A stretch of 64,000 nucleotides of DNA from Ilyonectria destructans (GCA_020740775.1 JAHEWK010000001.1:6758001-6822000), one strand, 5' to 3'; shown: positions 23,512-34,770, counted from the first letter of the stretch. Numbers and translations: made by a program. The notes: generated by a model not told the origin, from the sequence alone.

Positions 23512-25411
23512 ATGGATTCAAAGTATAAATTTGTCGATGTCATAATCATCGGAACGGGTAAGTGGCTTCCACTCTGTACATCTTGACCAACTAACCCCGT
23601 GGATGCAGGAGTCGGTGGCCTCTCCGCTGCAAAGACCTATTTGGAGGCCGAACCCACTGCCGACATCCTCCTTCTTGAAAAGGTACGCCATGATTTGAAA
23701 CAAACCTCGTCATGCTTCTTTCTAACCACTTTGAGTACAGCGGAAGACTATTGGGGGTGTTTGGGCAGACGAAAACTGCTATGATGGTCTCAAAACCAAC
23801 AACCTATTGGGAACATACGAGTTCACTGACTTCCCAATGGGCGAAAGATATGGGCTTAAATCAGGCTCCCATATTCCAGGTTCCGTTCTCCACTCTTACT
23901 TGACGGATTTCGCTATTCATTTTGATATCCAACGGCGAATCCAGTTCGAAACCCATGTTCAAGAGATTACCAAGATGGACAAGGGCTGGAAAATCACTGC
24001 TAATGCACTTGGAACGGCTGGTGGTCCTGACGCAACTGTTATTTTCCAATGCAACAAACTCATTGTCAGCAGTGGTCTAGCATCCACGCCCAACCCTGTA
24101 TCTATCCCTGGCCAGGAGACCTTCGGCAAGCCCATCCTCAACCACGGTCAGTTGAAAGAGGAAGGCCGCCGTGTAGCTGAGGACCCCTTGGTCAAGTCGG
24201 TAACTGTCATCGGCGCCTCTAAGACTGGATACGACACTGTGCAGCTCATGGCATCCCACGGGAAGCAGGTTGACTGGATCATACGCGAATCTGGAGGCGG
24301 ACCAGTGTGGATGTCACCTCCATGGGTCACCATGGGCCCCTTTCGGGTGATGCTCGAGCATCTCGCCACCATGAGATTCTTCTCTTGGTTCAGTCCCTGC
24401 ATCTGGGGTAACTACGATGGCTTCGGATGGATCCGAGCGCTGCTTCATGGAACTTGGCTTGGCAGACTCATCGTTCATCACTTCTGGGAGAAGATTCGAG
24501 AAGACACTGTCCGTGGCAACCGGTATAGAGAAGAACCCGCTCTTTCGTTGCTTGAACCCTACGAGAGGTAAGTCCCCAAAGCCCCGTTACTGTTTGAAGC
24601 GGCGCGTAATTACTTATTTCTTAGTCTCTTTTGGTCTGCTCGAGTCGGCGTCCTGAATTACCCTGGCAACATCCACGATTACCTTGTGTCTGGACAGGTC
24701 AAGCTCACTAAAAAGGACATTTCGTGCCTTTCGGAGAACGGAACTGTACATCTAAGCGATGGGAGTGAATTTCGCACCGACGCATTGATCGCCATTACCG
24801 GCTGGAACCTAGCCCCGACGGTCAAGTATACGCCCGCCGGCATAGAGCGCGAATTGGGCATTCCGTGCAACATTCTGGAGGGAAAAGAGGCATCGTTATG
24901 GGAAACCATTGACAATGAAGCCGAGAAGGAAATTCTCTCTCGCTTTCCCTACCTTTCCAAACAACCAAAGCAGATCATTCCCTACAAGCAAAAAGTCTCT
25001 CCGTACCGACTCTACCGGGGTATCGCATCACCAGAGCTCACGACCCGCAACGACCACTCTATTGTATTCATCAAGATGGTTCATAGCACGAGCAACATGA
25101 TCATCGCCGAGACTCAGGCTCTGTGGGCTTACGCATACCTGAACAACAAAATCGACATTGATAGAGCACAGGTCTACCAACAAACAGCCCTAACAAGTCG
25201 TTATGGAAAACTTCGCTATCCCTGTGGCTTCTCATCTTGGTATCCAGAGTTTGTGTATGACGCTATTCCATATGCAGACATGCTTCTGAAGGACCTGGGC
25301 GTTCAGAACAAGCGGAAGAAGACGTGGAGAAAGGAGATCTTCCAGGGGTATACCATCCAAGACTACAAGGGAATAAACCAGGAGTGGATTAAATCTCATC
25401 TATCTAACTAG
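23512..25411 (+). CDS. flavin-containing monooxygenase
   Basis: FAD/NADPH enzyme that adds oxygen to an amine, thioether or ketone. Exons 23512-23557, 23609-23682, 23741-24567 and 24625-25411 give about 577 aa. The FAD fold motif is IIIGTGVGGLSAAK, restored by intron 1 removal; EKRKTIGGVW follows after intron 2. The second nucleotide-binding motif reads VTVIGASKTGYD near residue 195, with Ala/Ser in place of the usual second and third Gly. A later FMO-like segment is ALIAITGWNLAPT. A hydrophobic patch around residue 250-290 may be a membrane-touching helix. It is divergent from the C2H2 regulator and only 5 bp from the stop of the GH32 gene, which is convergent. Substrate unknown; such enzymes are common in secondary-metabolite and catabolic clusters. 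Confidence 0.9.
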
Positions 25412-25416
25412 GTAGT

Positions 25417-27235
25417 CTAAGAGGAAGGAAATGCCATCACATTGGCAAGGTTGTCCCATAGCTTGATAGACTCAAACACTATTGGGGCCGAGCCTTGCTC
25501 TTCTACAAACCAGCTGATGCCGGAACTCAGCGGCGCATCTGAATATACCATCGTGGAAAGCGCAAATCGATCATTGGCAAAGATCTCGAGCACATCACCA
25601 TCACAAAAGATTCGGAGCCTCAGCTTCTCCAACACTTCCGAACCCTCGTTGTCGAAGCGGAACAGTGTAAACGGCCCACTGACCTCGTTCTTTTTCACAT
25701 CTGCTTCGCGATTGGACTGGCTTCTGTCGACCACAATCTCTTCTTCTTGGGCCGAGAAGAAGATGCTTGTTCGCTGGGTTAGGTCGTCGTTGTGCCGGAT
25801 AAAGAAGCCCGCACGGCCTTGGTCCCGTTGGACGTTGATGACGGCTTCCAACTCCCAGCTGGGGGACGCATTCTCTGCAAGTTTCCCAGAGTCGCTATTT
25901 TCTCCAATATGCGACCAATGAGTGTGTTTAGTTGGCCTGAGTCTCTGAAGATCAGACAATGGCCGGATACCCAATGTCTGCACGCTCTTTGTTTTGCTCC
26001 TCGGTGACTTGACATTCAACACTTTGATAGATTGGATATCTTCCAAAGGCGTCTTCAAGGTCCCAGTTACATTTTCGGCAGTGAACAAAAACATCTCTCT
26101 CGGGAGTGACATGTGTCCAGTCCAACCCTTGGATTCGCGTCGAGCCAAGGATAGCTCATCTTCTTTGAGCCAACCCCAAAGCACCCTTTTCTTGGTATCA
26201 GGATGCTCATATGAATTTGGTGCATAGAAGCATCCGTAATCAAAGATACCACTGTACTCGTGTTTTAGCTTGGGCCCTGTCGAATTCTTTTCCAGAGAGC
26301 CAGCCATCCACAACGGTTGTACCCAGTTTTCGTCTTCGTTGTCGTTGATGTTTTCCGGATCCAGCTTGCCTTCTGAGCCCAGTATCAAGAAATGACCCAA
26401 CTCTGAGCCATGGCCGAGGGTCATGAAGTTGGCACACTCCCAATTGACACCGAAATCTGCACTCCACCGTCCTGGTGGGCGGTATCCAACGGGCATGTCA
26501 ACGAACTGTCCCAGGTAGTTCCACTTAGTCAAGTTACCCGGCGATACCGCGTAAAGGAATGCGGTAGGCCCTTGGTCTAGCACTCCTCCCGACACAAGGC
26601 CATAAAGGCTCTTCTCGCCTCGTATCTCGTCCAAGGCTGGCCACTCAGCAAGGAAGGGGTCGCGGAAACCTGTGACGATAAGGTCTTCGGGCTCGCCACA
26701 CAAGATCGGATTAAGGTCGCTCTTTTCCCACTCTCGGCCTCCGTCGTTGGACACGGCCACTGACAATCCAGCATTTCGGTGGTACGGCTTTGTCCAGTGT
26801 ATAGGAAGCCTCATCGCAGATGAGTAAATGACGCTTAGCTGTCCTTCTTCTCCATAAAGGCCTGTGGGATAAAAGCAACCAGTGAAGACGCCTTCTTTAT
26901 CGTACGGATTGTCGGGTTTGAGCACCGCTTCATCGCCGTTTTGTTCCCAAAAGATTCCATCTCGGCTCGTGAAATGTCCCCATGCGATGTTGCCCCAGTC
27001 ACACGATTCTGGATTCCCTGATAAAGTGTAAGTGCTTCGGTCGCACGTGTATAAAGAGTGCCGAGTTGATGCTCGGGGAATGAAGCTCACATTGATAAAA
27101 TAGGTGGTAGGTACCGGTCACAGCATCGTATCCTGGCGCACACGGGTCATTGATCCATCCGTGTGGGGCTTTAAGGTGGTAGGCTGGAGGCGTGTGTCGT
27201 AGAGGTCGCTTGGCAACGGCGAGTGAGTTAGGCAT
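25417..27235 (-). CDS. GH32 beta-fructofuranosidase, intracellular invertase-like
   Basis: Hydrolyses sucrose or small fructans, releasing fructose. Exons 27235-27091 and 27017-25417 give about 581 aa. The join restores YQWNPESCDWGNIAWGH, a strong family check. The nucleophile Asp30 is in GWINDPCAPGY, the transition-state stabiliser Asp in GFRDPF, and the acid/base Glu in WECANFM. The C-terminal part is the usual beta-sandwich. There is no signal peptide (starts MPNSLAVAKRPLRH), so the enzyme should be cytosolic, like the intracellular SucB-type invertases known in Aspergillus. It is convergent with the monooxygenase, with 5 bp between stop codons. Two identical palindromes lie 173-206 bp upstream of the ATG. 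Confidence 0.93.
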
Positions 27236-27407
27236 ATTGTTCAAATAGCATCAACGCTCAATAGCTTCTCTGAATAAACATAAACAAAAGAATAGCAATA
27301 CAAGTTTGAAAAGGGCAAAAGTATTTGTGCGAGAAGGGGCTCTGGTTTCATGGCATCTTTAATATTAAATAACCTTCCCCAGGTACCCCTCACTGCACTA
27401 AAACATA

Positions 27408-27441
27408 TGTCGGTCCGACAAGATCAACTGTCGGTCCGACA
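27408..27441. promoter_or_regulatory. paired 13-bp palindromes TGTCGGTCCGACA, 21 bp apart
   Basis: TGTCGGTCCGACA occurs at 27408-27420 and again at 27429-27441. Each is a perfect inverted repeat around a central base (CGG-N1-CCG core). Start-to-start distance is 21 bp, two helical turns, so dimers would sit on the same DNA face. The position, about 170-205 bp upstream of the GH32 ATG and downstream of the SDR stop, makes it a likely operator for the GH32 gene. Confidence 0.6.
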
Positions 27442-27460
27442 TGCTTGGGCTAGTTGTTTT

Positions 27461-27494
27461 GCATCCGGGGTTTGCATCCGGGGTATGCATGGGG
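27461..27494 (+). repeat. 13-bp tandem repeat (GCATCCGGGGTTT), about 2.6 copies
   Basis: GCATCCGGGG begins at 27461 and 27474, and a shortened copy GCATGGGG at 27487. The period is 13 bp. It lies just beyond the two palindromes and before the 3' end of the SDR gene. Confidence 0.6.
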
Positions 27495-27627
27495 TGCTCA
27501 ATTCCCCGGCACTTCCGTTGCGAGAATATTGTCGGAAGCTTCAGGTTCATTGCTACAACCCTGACGTCGCATTGGTGGTTATATTTGACACCTAATGATC
27601 ATTCCTAGCAGTTCCAAACTCCAGCAT

Positions 27628-28627
27628 TTACTGAGCCGTATATCCTCCGTCGACGGGAAGAGACACGCCGGTAATCCACCTGGCCTCAGCGCTAGCAAGA
27701 AAGATGGCAGCTCCGACGATATCCTCGGGAACGCCGACGCCATGAAGAGGGTGTCGTGAACGAATGCCTTCGGCGTCGTCAAAATAGGCCACTGTGTTCT
27801 TGAAAATAGCTGTCTGTGTATCTGGAGACAAGGTGTTAGCAACATCATTGGTGTTGGTTGGAATATCTTGCGACATACAGCCAGGACAGATTGCATTACA
27901 GTGGATGCCTTCCGGAGCGTAGTCTAAAGCGACTTGCCGAGTGAGGTTGGACACCGCGGCCTTGGACGCAGCATACGAACCTAAATTGTTAGCGACTGAG
28001 ACAAAAGCAAGGGTTGACGGCGCTAGGTACTTACAGTTGTTGAGACCGGCAACCAGTCCGAAAATGGAAGACATGTTGATGATCCACCCCCGGTCCCCGG
28101 AAGGAAAGGCGTCCTGGGTCAGCATCTGCTTGAGGGTATGCTTGGAGGTCAAGAATATGGATTTGACGTTGACGGCCATTGTCATGTCCCATGTCTCATC
28201 CGGGGTTTCGTGAATCCTGAGAGGCGCATTGTTTGCCTCGATGGAAACTCCTGCATTATTCACAAGTCTTTGGAGATGTTAATTGCGTCCCAAAACACAT
28301 GGGTCGTCGATGCGATGGGACTTACACATCAATCCGACCGTACTCAGCAACAGCCTGTTGCACCATGGCCTCCACCTCGTCGGCCTTGCTCAAATCCGCT
28401 TTAATGAACACGGCACGGCCACCTTTTTGCCTGACTAGCTCATCCGTATTGACTTCGCACTCAGAAGCCACCTCAGCGCGAGCGCCCGGTTTCAGGTCAA
28501 CACATACGAGGCTAGCTCCCTCGCGAGAATATGCCAAGGATATGGCCCTGCCTAGGCCCGAAGAGGACCCAGTGACGATACAAACCTTGCCATTTAGGCG
28601 CTGCGAGGTGGAGGGAGAAGCCATCAT
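27628..28627 (-). CDS. short-chain dehydrogenase/reductase
   Basis: NAD(P)-dependent oxidoreductase of the classical SDR family, about 295 aa. Exons 28627-28326, 28267-28035 and 27980-27628. The cofactor motif TGSSSGLGRA sits near residue 20, followed by NNAGVS. The catalytic Ser is in IINMSSIFGL and the Tyr/Lys pair in SYAASKAAVSNL, made complete by the second intron removal. The C-terminus ends with GVSLPVDGGYTAQ, typical of 3-oxoacyl-ACP-reductase-like SDRs. An acidic residue at the end of strand 2 (VCVDLKPG) suggests NAD rather than NADP. The start is the first of two adjacent ATGs. It runs in the same direction as the GH32 gene but has its own promoter; whether they share a pathway is open. 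Confidence 0.92.
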
Positions 28628-29350
28628 GATGTGGTGATTTGATCCGAAGTTCTTCCAGATGAATACTTGATTAAGTGCTCTGGCATCAAACTCTCTTCCT
28701 CTTATCATTCAAATCAATAAATGTTGCTGCCTAATCTAGCTGCAAGAGGCGCTGTCGGGTGATCAAAGTTTCGGCAGAACTGCCGCTGCTTCTCCTGCAG
28801 TGAGACATTCTCGTCACCGGGATATGCGTCCGATTCCTCGATCTGGGGGGTTATACATTTTCACCATGATGTTAATTGGCTGCGAAGAACAGCTCGTAAC
28901 ACGGCGTCTTTATCACAGTGGGCCATTCTGCACGAGGTGCGTCGTGCAGTCGGTAACATTGCCTGAACTTGAGCTTATCGAGCAGTCCAAAGCGCAAAGT
29001 TGATTCTAATCACTCTAGCGGACCTGGGGAAGTTGGACTCCACAATACAGGCGACCATAATAAAATAAAAGCTGGAAATTTTACCGAGCCACTTGCGAAG
29101 GCAGTTTTCCGCGAAGAAGAATTGCCTCCAACAGGGTCACTGCTTGGAATCTTGCCGATAAGACAAATGGGACGAGTTTTACCAACAGAAGCTGGATTTT
29201 CACGTTTCTGTTCTTCCCTATATTCATCCCAGTCTATCTAATTCTATAACGTGGAATATATTTCTGGAACATTTTCCTTCATCCTCTAAAATTCTTTATC
29301 ATTATCATCACCTGAGGTAGTGCCTGTTTGAGACTTTTCTCGGCCGGTCC
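28628..29350. promoter_or_regulatory. SDR promoter region with a CGGCAG-AA-CTGCCG palindrome
   Basis: 723 bp between the SDR ATG and the stop of the phosphatase-family gene. The perfect inverted repeat CGGCAGAACTGCCG lies at 28772-28785, about 145-158 bp upstream of the SDR ATG. It contains CGG and CCG triplets 8 bp apart, as in zinc-cluster regulator sites. The rest is AT-rich without a gene. Confidence 0.45.
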
Positions 29351-30165
29351 TCAATGAGATCCTGTCGGAGTCAAGAACCCCCCCAGCTGTCCAAGGAATA
29401 TCCCTCGTAGTCGTTCTTGGTCCTTCTGAGTCGGACGGGCCAAGTTGCCGTGTCGCTGCTCCCAGCTGGCTTCAGTTTCCATCAGCCATGCCTCGGGATC
29501 GCAGCCCTCGGGGTCTGAAAAGTGGTAGGATCTAAACTCGGTATTTTCCCAACCCGTCGCTGAGAATGGTCAATTGAGGCTCAATTGTTCTAAGTCGGCG
29601 CCTTACCTCTGGCTGGCTCTACGCCGTGATAATCATTGGTGAGAAAGTGCAGAAACGCACCGTGTGTGACGACGACAACATGGGCATCGTCACCAGCATA
29701 TTGGAGCATCTCGCGGAGTACCTTCCTGGCTTTCGTTGCTCGGGCTCGCAGGGCCTCGACCTTGAACGGCCATGAAACCCATTCCGATGTCGAGTTCCAT
29801 CCATCGTAAACGCAATGGAGGTCAACAAGAGATTCAAATTCTTGTTTGAGAGTAGCTGGCGCAGAGCCGGTGTCGCACGGCGAATCTGCCACCTCTTGAA
29901 ATTCCGGGATAGCGACTACCGGGGGCTGCTGGAGAGTGTCTGCAGTATCTCTGTACCCAAAAGCCAAGAGACAAGTCTGCAGGGTTCGTCTCAGCGGAGA
30001 CGCAAAGAGTCGAGTCACTTGCGTGTGGTGTGGGAATTGAGCTCTCAGCTTCTCGCATTGCTGCTCCCCAAGCTCCGTCAGGCGCGGGTCGTGGATTGCT
30101 TCGTTCTCCCGGCACAGATTATGAAAGCCTTGAGCATGGCGAACCAGATGGATTGTGACGGGCAT
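29351..30165 (-). CDS. histidine phosphatase superfamily protein (phosphoglycerate-mutase-like)
   Basis: About 255 aa from exons 30165-29607 and 29559-29351. The catalytic RHG-type motif reads IHLVRHAQGFHN at residues about 5-16; the second His is in VVTHGAFLHFLT, and the acidic residue in FQEVADSPCDTG. The second exon was found by translating past the GTAAGG donor; it encodes GWENTEF followed by the typical YHFSDPEGCDPEAW tail and ends at the TGA at 29351. Such fungal proteins are usually phosphatases of small phosphorylated metabolites rather than true mutases. No signal peptide. The substrate cannot be assigned. Neighbouring genes give no clear hint. Confidence 0.9.
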
Positions 30166-31033
30166 ATTGATCACGGTTGACGTCTGGTGTATTGTGACTG
30201 GTCGTGTATTGCAATGACTGATCATCAACGGTACGGAAAATGGTTCTTGTTATTTAAAATCGCCGAGCCCATGCTCCAGTGCCTGAGCCCCACGATGGCC
30301 CCGTAACCCCACTGGCACGACTCGGGGTACTACCGCAGACCGGTACGAGCGTGAAGAGTCACCACCAAATATTTACTTGGTCCAAGGTCTAAGGTGCCAT
30401 TACAGGCTTGACAGAGTGTACTTTTTATTTCTTGGCCGGCAAGATGATGTCCTTCAAATTTTAAGGCCCATGCAGACTTAGATGTAACCGTGGATTGTCA
30501 ATCAAAGCTCAATCCCTGGCCGCTACTAGAATGACAATCGCCAATACCCATGTTCGTACGCCAAGGTATCCCCATATAGTGTAGCCCCTGTGTGTCGTGT
30601 TGGGGTCACGCGGACTGATGGTTTCTTGCTCTCATAATCCTCGGGACTATTTCCGGTTTTTCTCTCACGCGTGCCGGTCGTGGTGGGCCGGTTGATCTGC
30701 GTCTCATTTTAGTTCCGTTGCCGAACGCAGACTTGAGGAAGCCGAGCCGAGCCACTAACGAATCCACCTCGCCTTAGATTCCTGTTGTGGTCAGCCACAG
30801 CGTCCCTGTGATGGAGACGCAACGCTCGGGATGAGCTTTGAGGCCTTCCCCAGAATTTGCACGTCGTTCAAGAGCCACGTTCATGGCGATCTGCTCACCC
30901 CGCACTACCTACTCTACATATGAAGTAGTGCTTATGAGAACAATCCTATTCCATTGCTCCAACTACAAAACTTTTGATTCAATTGCATAGCTGTTTATTT
31001 TCCCGCTTGTTTTGCGAGTACACACATTTCACC
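30166..31033. promoter_or_regulatory. divergent promoter: phosphatase-family gene and BVMO-like gene
   Basis: 868 bp without a credible gene. A GGGCCGGTTGATC stretch near 30686-30698 resembles the CCGGTCAAT words upstream of the FAD oxidase and amidase genes, but loosely. A TATA-like run is not clear. Confidence 0.35.
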
Positions 31034-32839
31034 ATGACCCATGATGTTGACGTCCTCATCATCGGTGCTGGCATGTCTGGCATCGGCCTTGCTATTCAGC
31101 TTGTCCGACAGCACGGCACCCGAAACTTCGAGCTGATTGAGAAATCTGACCATGTTGGTGGAACTTGGTGGTTGAACTCATACCCTGGATGCGGATGTGA
31201 TGTAAGTTCTCAGCCAAGTGCTATTGGGTTCTTAGTGTTGACGAAGTTTTTCTTCTAGGTACCTTCTCACTTCTTCTCTTATTCGTTCGCCTTGAACCCG
31301 AATTGGTCCCAGAAGTTCGCCATGCAGCCCGAGATTTACGCCTACTTCAAGGACGTCGCCCGAAAGTATGACATTGATAACCACGTCCGGTTTCAATCTG
31401 TGGTTGAATCAGCAGTCTGGGAGGATGACTCCGGCACATGGCTGGTGACCATCCGAGACTTGAAAACGACCAGAGTTACTCAACGTCGATGCAAGATCCT
31501 GATCTCCGCAGTTGGCGCTCTCTCAATCCCGAAGAAGTGTGAGATCCCTGGTGCATCCAAGTACCAAGGTCGCATGTTTCATACTGCCGAGTGGGATCAC
31601 TCCTTCGACTGGAAGAACAAAGAGGTGGTAGTTATCGGTAAGTCAAGGTCCAAAGTGCCATGGATTGAGCTCATCATACCACTTAGGAAATGGGTGTAGC
31701 GCGACTCAATTCGTTCCCATCATTAGCGGAGGTGATGGAGCAGTCAAGAAGGTTACGCAGTTCAGTCGACAAGCACACTGGCTTGCCGAAAGACCAAACC
31801 CGGAATACTCTGCTTCGTTTAACTGGATGATGAGATGGGTTCCATTTGCCATGCGAATCTATCGTGCAAGCTTGTACTGGGAGAAAGAACGAGATTTCCG
31901 GGGCTTCCATGTCACATCTGGAGCCGATATTCGCAACAATTGGTCAACCGAGGCAGCTGACTACATCCGCAAGAATGCACCTAAGAAGTATCTGGACTTT
32001 CTTGTACCAAAGTCAGAAGTTGGTTGCAAACGTCGCGTCAACGATACCGACTACTTGTTGAGCCTTCATCGCGACAATGTCGATTTGGTATATACTGACC
32101 CGATCGAGGAGGTTTTGGAGAATGGCGTACGCACAAAGTCTGGGCGGGTTGTTAATGCAGATGCCATCGTCCTCGCAAACGGATTCGAGACGCAAAAGTT
32201 CCTCTTCCCGATGAATATCCAGGGCAAGGATGGAGTCGACCTGAGCGACCATGTAAGCTGCCCTGCTTCCGCTTGAGGTCTTGGATTAACAATCGTCAGT
32301 GGGATGAAGTGAGTGAAGGAACATCATCTGCTTATTTCGGAACGTGCGTTTCAGGCTTTCCCAATTTCTTTGTCATGATGGGCCCGAACACATTGAGCGG
32401 CCATCTCTCCGTCATCTACACCACCGAGTGCCAGATCAATTTCACCATGCGCGTCATCAGCCCGGTGATGAAGGCTCTCCGCAACAGCAGGTCCATCCTG
32501 GCCACTATCCGCAGCGCCCCGGACATCATCGACGTCAAGGCAGATGCTGAACAGGGAGACATTGCGACCGTCCAAGAGAAGGCCAAGGAATTGGTTTGGG
32601 CAACAGGTTGTACCTCCTGGTTTATTGAGACAACCACAGGTAGGAATACCATCATGTACCCCGATTGGCAGTATCGGTTCTGGCTTCGGAGCGTCTTTAT
32701 CGCTTGGAACGACTTTGCGTATAGAAAGTCAAAGCACGCCGTCGTAGCTGGTAAGCAAGGTCCAGGGGCTGGCACCTTAGCCGTTTTTGCAAGCGTCATC
32801 ATTGGCACGGGGGCATTATTCCTCGGTCGAGCAGTTTAA
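31034..32839 (+). CDS. Baeyer-Villiger-type flavin monooxygenase
   Basis: FAD/NADPH monooxygenase of about 550 aa. Exons 31034-31201, 31259-31637, 31687-32252 and 32300-32839. The FAD motif is VLIIGAGMSGIGLA near residue 10. The BVMO fingerprint FxGxxxHTxxW appears as YQGRMFHTAEWDHS, with Tyr for Phe. The NADPH-binding motif VVIGNGCSATQ is only complete after intron 2 is removed. The last 20 residues (AVFASVIIGTGALFLGRAV) form a hydrophobic tail that may anchor the enzyme in a membrane. Such enzymes turn ketones into esters or lactones, or oxidise amines. It begins a run of catabolic-type genes (FAD oxidase, amidase, regulator, aldehyde dehydrogenase). Substrate unknown. Confidence 0.92.
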
Positions 32840-32952
32840 AACTTGTTCTTCAATTTGTTGGAGGCTAAGAGTTACATTACAACGGAACAGCCGGGATCAA
32901 ATGATGAGGGGTTGGTGTCGTTAGTCATGGATATTGCGTATTTTCGTGTATA

Positions 32953-32968
32953 GATAAGCCGGCGACTT
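32953..32968 (+). promoter_or_regulatory. composite GATAAG-CCGGC element upstream of the FAD oxidase gene
   Basis: GATAAGCCGGCGACTT, 232 bp upstream of the ATG at 33200. It combines an AreA-type core (AGATAA) with a palindromic GCCGGC. A copy with one mismatch lies at 41209-41224 upstream of the aldehyde dehydrogenase gene. CCGGTCAATTAAAT follows at 32971-32984; it is also nearly repeated in the amidase promoter. Confidence 0.55.
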
Positions 32969-33199
32969 GACCGGTCAATTAAATCATTCCGCCGGGAAGT
33001 TTCCGCCGGCCTCGGCTTTCTCCACAACATCGCCTAACCGTAGGCCTTGTGATGTGTCGGCGATTGGGGAAAGGCTTGCGCTTGATGATGCTTATTTTAG
33101 ATGCCAGGTGTCTCAAATTCTTTCCCTCCTTACACCGCCATCACTCATCACGAATTCATCGAATAGGTTGAACTTGCACAGCGATAATAACCGCCCTCC

Positions 33200-34770
33200 A
33201 TGGCTCCACGCAGTAAGTTGAACATCACGGTTGATCCCAGTCTATATTTTGAGCCTGTGTCTAACTGGCGCAGCTATGATTGAAAGATTCAAGGAGCGAA
33301 TTGCACTTGCTCCAGGATTGCCAAACCTCAATCCAACCACTTCTGCTTGGCAGGAACCACCAGATTCAATCGCGAATATCCAATCGCCCGATTTCCCCCA
33401 AGACACGGATGTAGTCATCATCGGTTCCGGTGTCACAGGCTGCGGGGTTGCTCACACTCTTTTGACCCATCCTGCTGGATCTAACTTGCGTGTAACCCTA
33501 CTGGAAGCACGCAGTGCAGTCAGCGGCGCCACAGGCCGCAATGGGGGCCACCTTGTATCAGATACAGCCGGACATTTCCAAGGCCTCGTAGATGGGCTTG
33601 GAGTTGAGCGGGCAGTACAAATTCTCCGGTTCAGCGAGGCTAATATTCTTCGCCTCAAAGAATTGGCAGCACAGCTCGAGGATAAGGATCGTGACTCGGC
33701 TGAGTTGCGATCTCTCATCTCTACTTCCATCATCATGGACAAGGAGAGTCTGGAACCTCTGAAACAGTCCCTGAAATTGTTGCAAGAGAATGTTACATCC
33801 TGTACTTTGGAGCACAAGATTATTGAGGACCAAGACGCGTTCAAGGCAAGTCACCAGATATTTGGAAATGGGCGAAGACTAACCGTGGCTTGTGTGTTTA
33901 CAGGATTATAAGTACAAGGGCGGTGTTGCCGCTTTCGAACAACATGGAGCTGGTGCATTATGGCCATATCGGCTTTTAACAGCAGTCTTACGATATCTTT
34001 TGAGGGATTACCCGGACCGCTTTTCCCTAGAAACCAACACGCCAGCGATCTCAATCGCCTGCGATGGCGAAGGGTATGTCATCAACACACCACGAGGGTC
34101 TATCAAGGCAAAGAAGGTCATTCACTGTACCAACGGCTATGCTGCACACCTGCTTCCACAACTCACAGGTAGGCTGTATCCCCTGAGAGGTACAATGTCT
34201 GTTCACAGTCCTGGGCCTGCCTTTCCTCAGCTGGGAAGTGTTTATTCATGGACACAAATGCAGAAGCATGAATACGACCCAGAGACTGGAAGATTATCGA
34301 CAGGTCTTTATTATGCTCAGCAAAACGCTCACACGGGTGATATTTGGATTGGAGGAGAGAATCAGAGCCTCGAGACAATGTTATCAAGCGACGACTCTGT
34401 CATTTCAGATCAGGCAACGGAAAATCTCTCCTCCATCATACCGAGAGTCTTTGTTGATACTGAAGGCACGGAGATGAAGAAGATATGGTCGGGTATCATG
34501 GGTTTTACGGCAGATGGACTTCCATTTATCGGAAAATTGGGGCCTGCAGTTACAGGCAGAACAGGAGACGGTGAATGGATGGCTGCTGGATTCAATGGCC
34601 ATGGTATGGACAAAAGTTGGCTGAGTGGCGAAGCGGTGGCTCGGATGGCACTGGGAGAAGAGGTGCCCGACTGGCTTCCAACGGCATATCTGCTTGATGA
34701 AAAGAGGCTCGAGATTTGTACCATAGACTTTGCAGTAGAGCAGATGGCCGCTATATTTCCTTCTGCGTGA
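33200..34770 (+). CDS. FAD-dependent oxidoreductase (DAO family, amine-oxidase-like)
   Basis: About 483 aa from exons 33200-33212, 33274-33845 and 33904-34770. The first exon holds only four codons plus one base, MAPR-T. The second intron starts with GC (GCAAGT) instead of GT, a rarer but accepted splice form; the reading frame is exact across it. The FAD motif is VVIIGSGVTGCGVA near residue 55, followed by the DAO-type SGATGRNGGH. Near the C-terminus, GFTADGLPFIGKLG and AAGFNGHGMDKS are typical of glycine/sarcosine/gamma-glutamylputrescine oxidase relatives. It probably oxidises a C-N bond to an imine, giving aldehyde and ammonia or an amine. That would fit the nearby aldehyde dehydrogenase. 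Substrate is inferred only at this general level. Confidence 0.9.

Noticed and set aside
27408..27494. CRISPR-like array
   Set aside because: Only two to three short copies, eukaryotic context and palindromic operator-like units; not a CRISPR.
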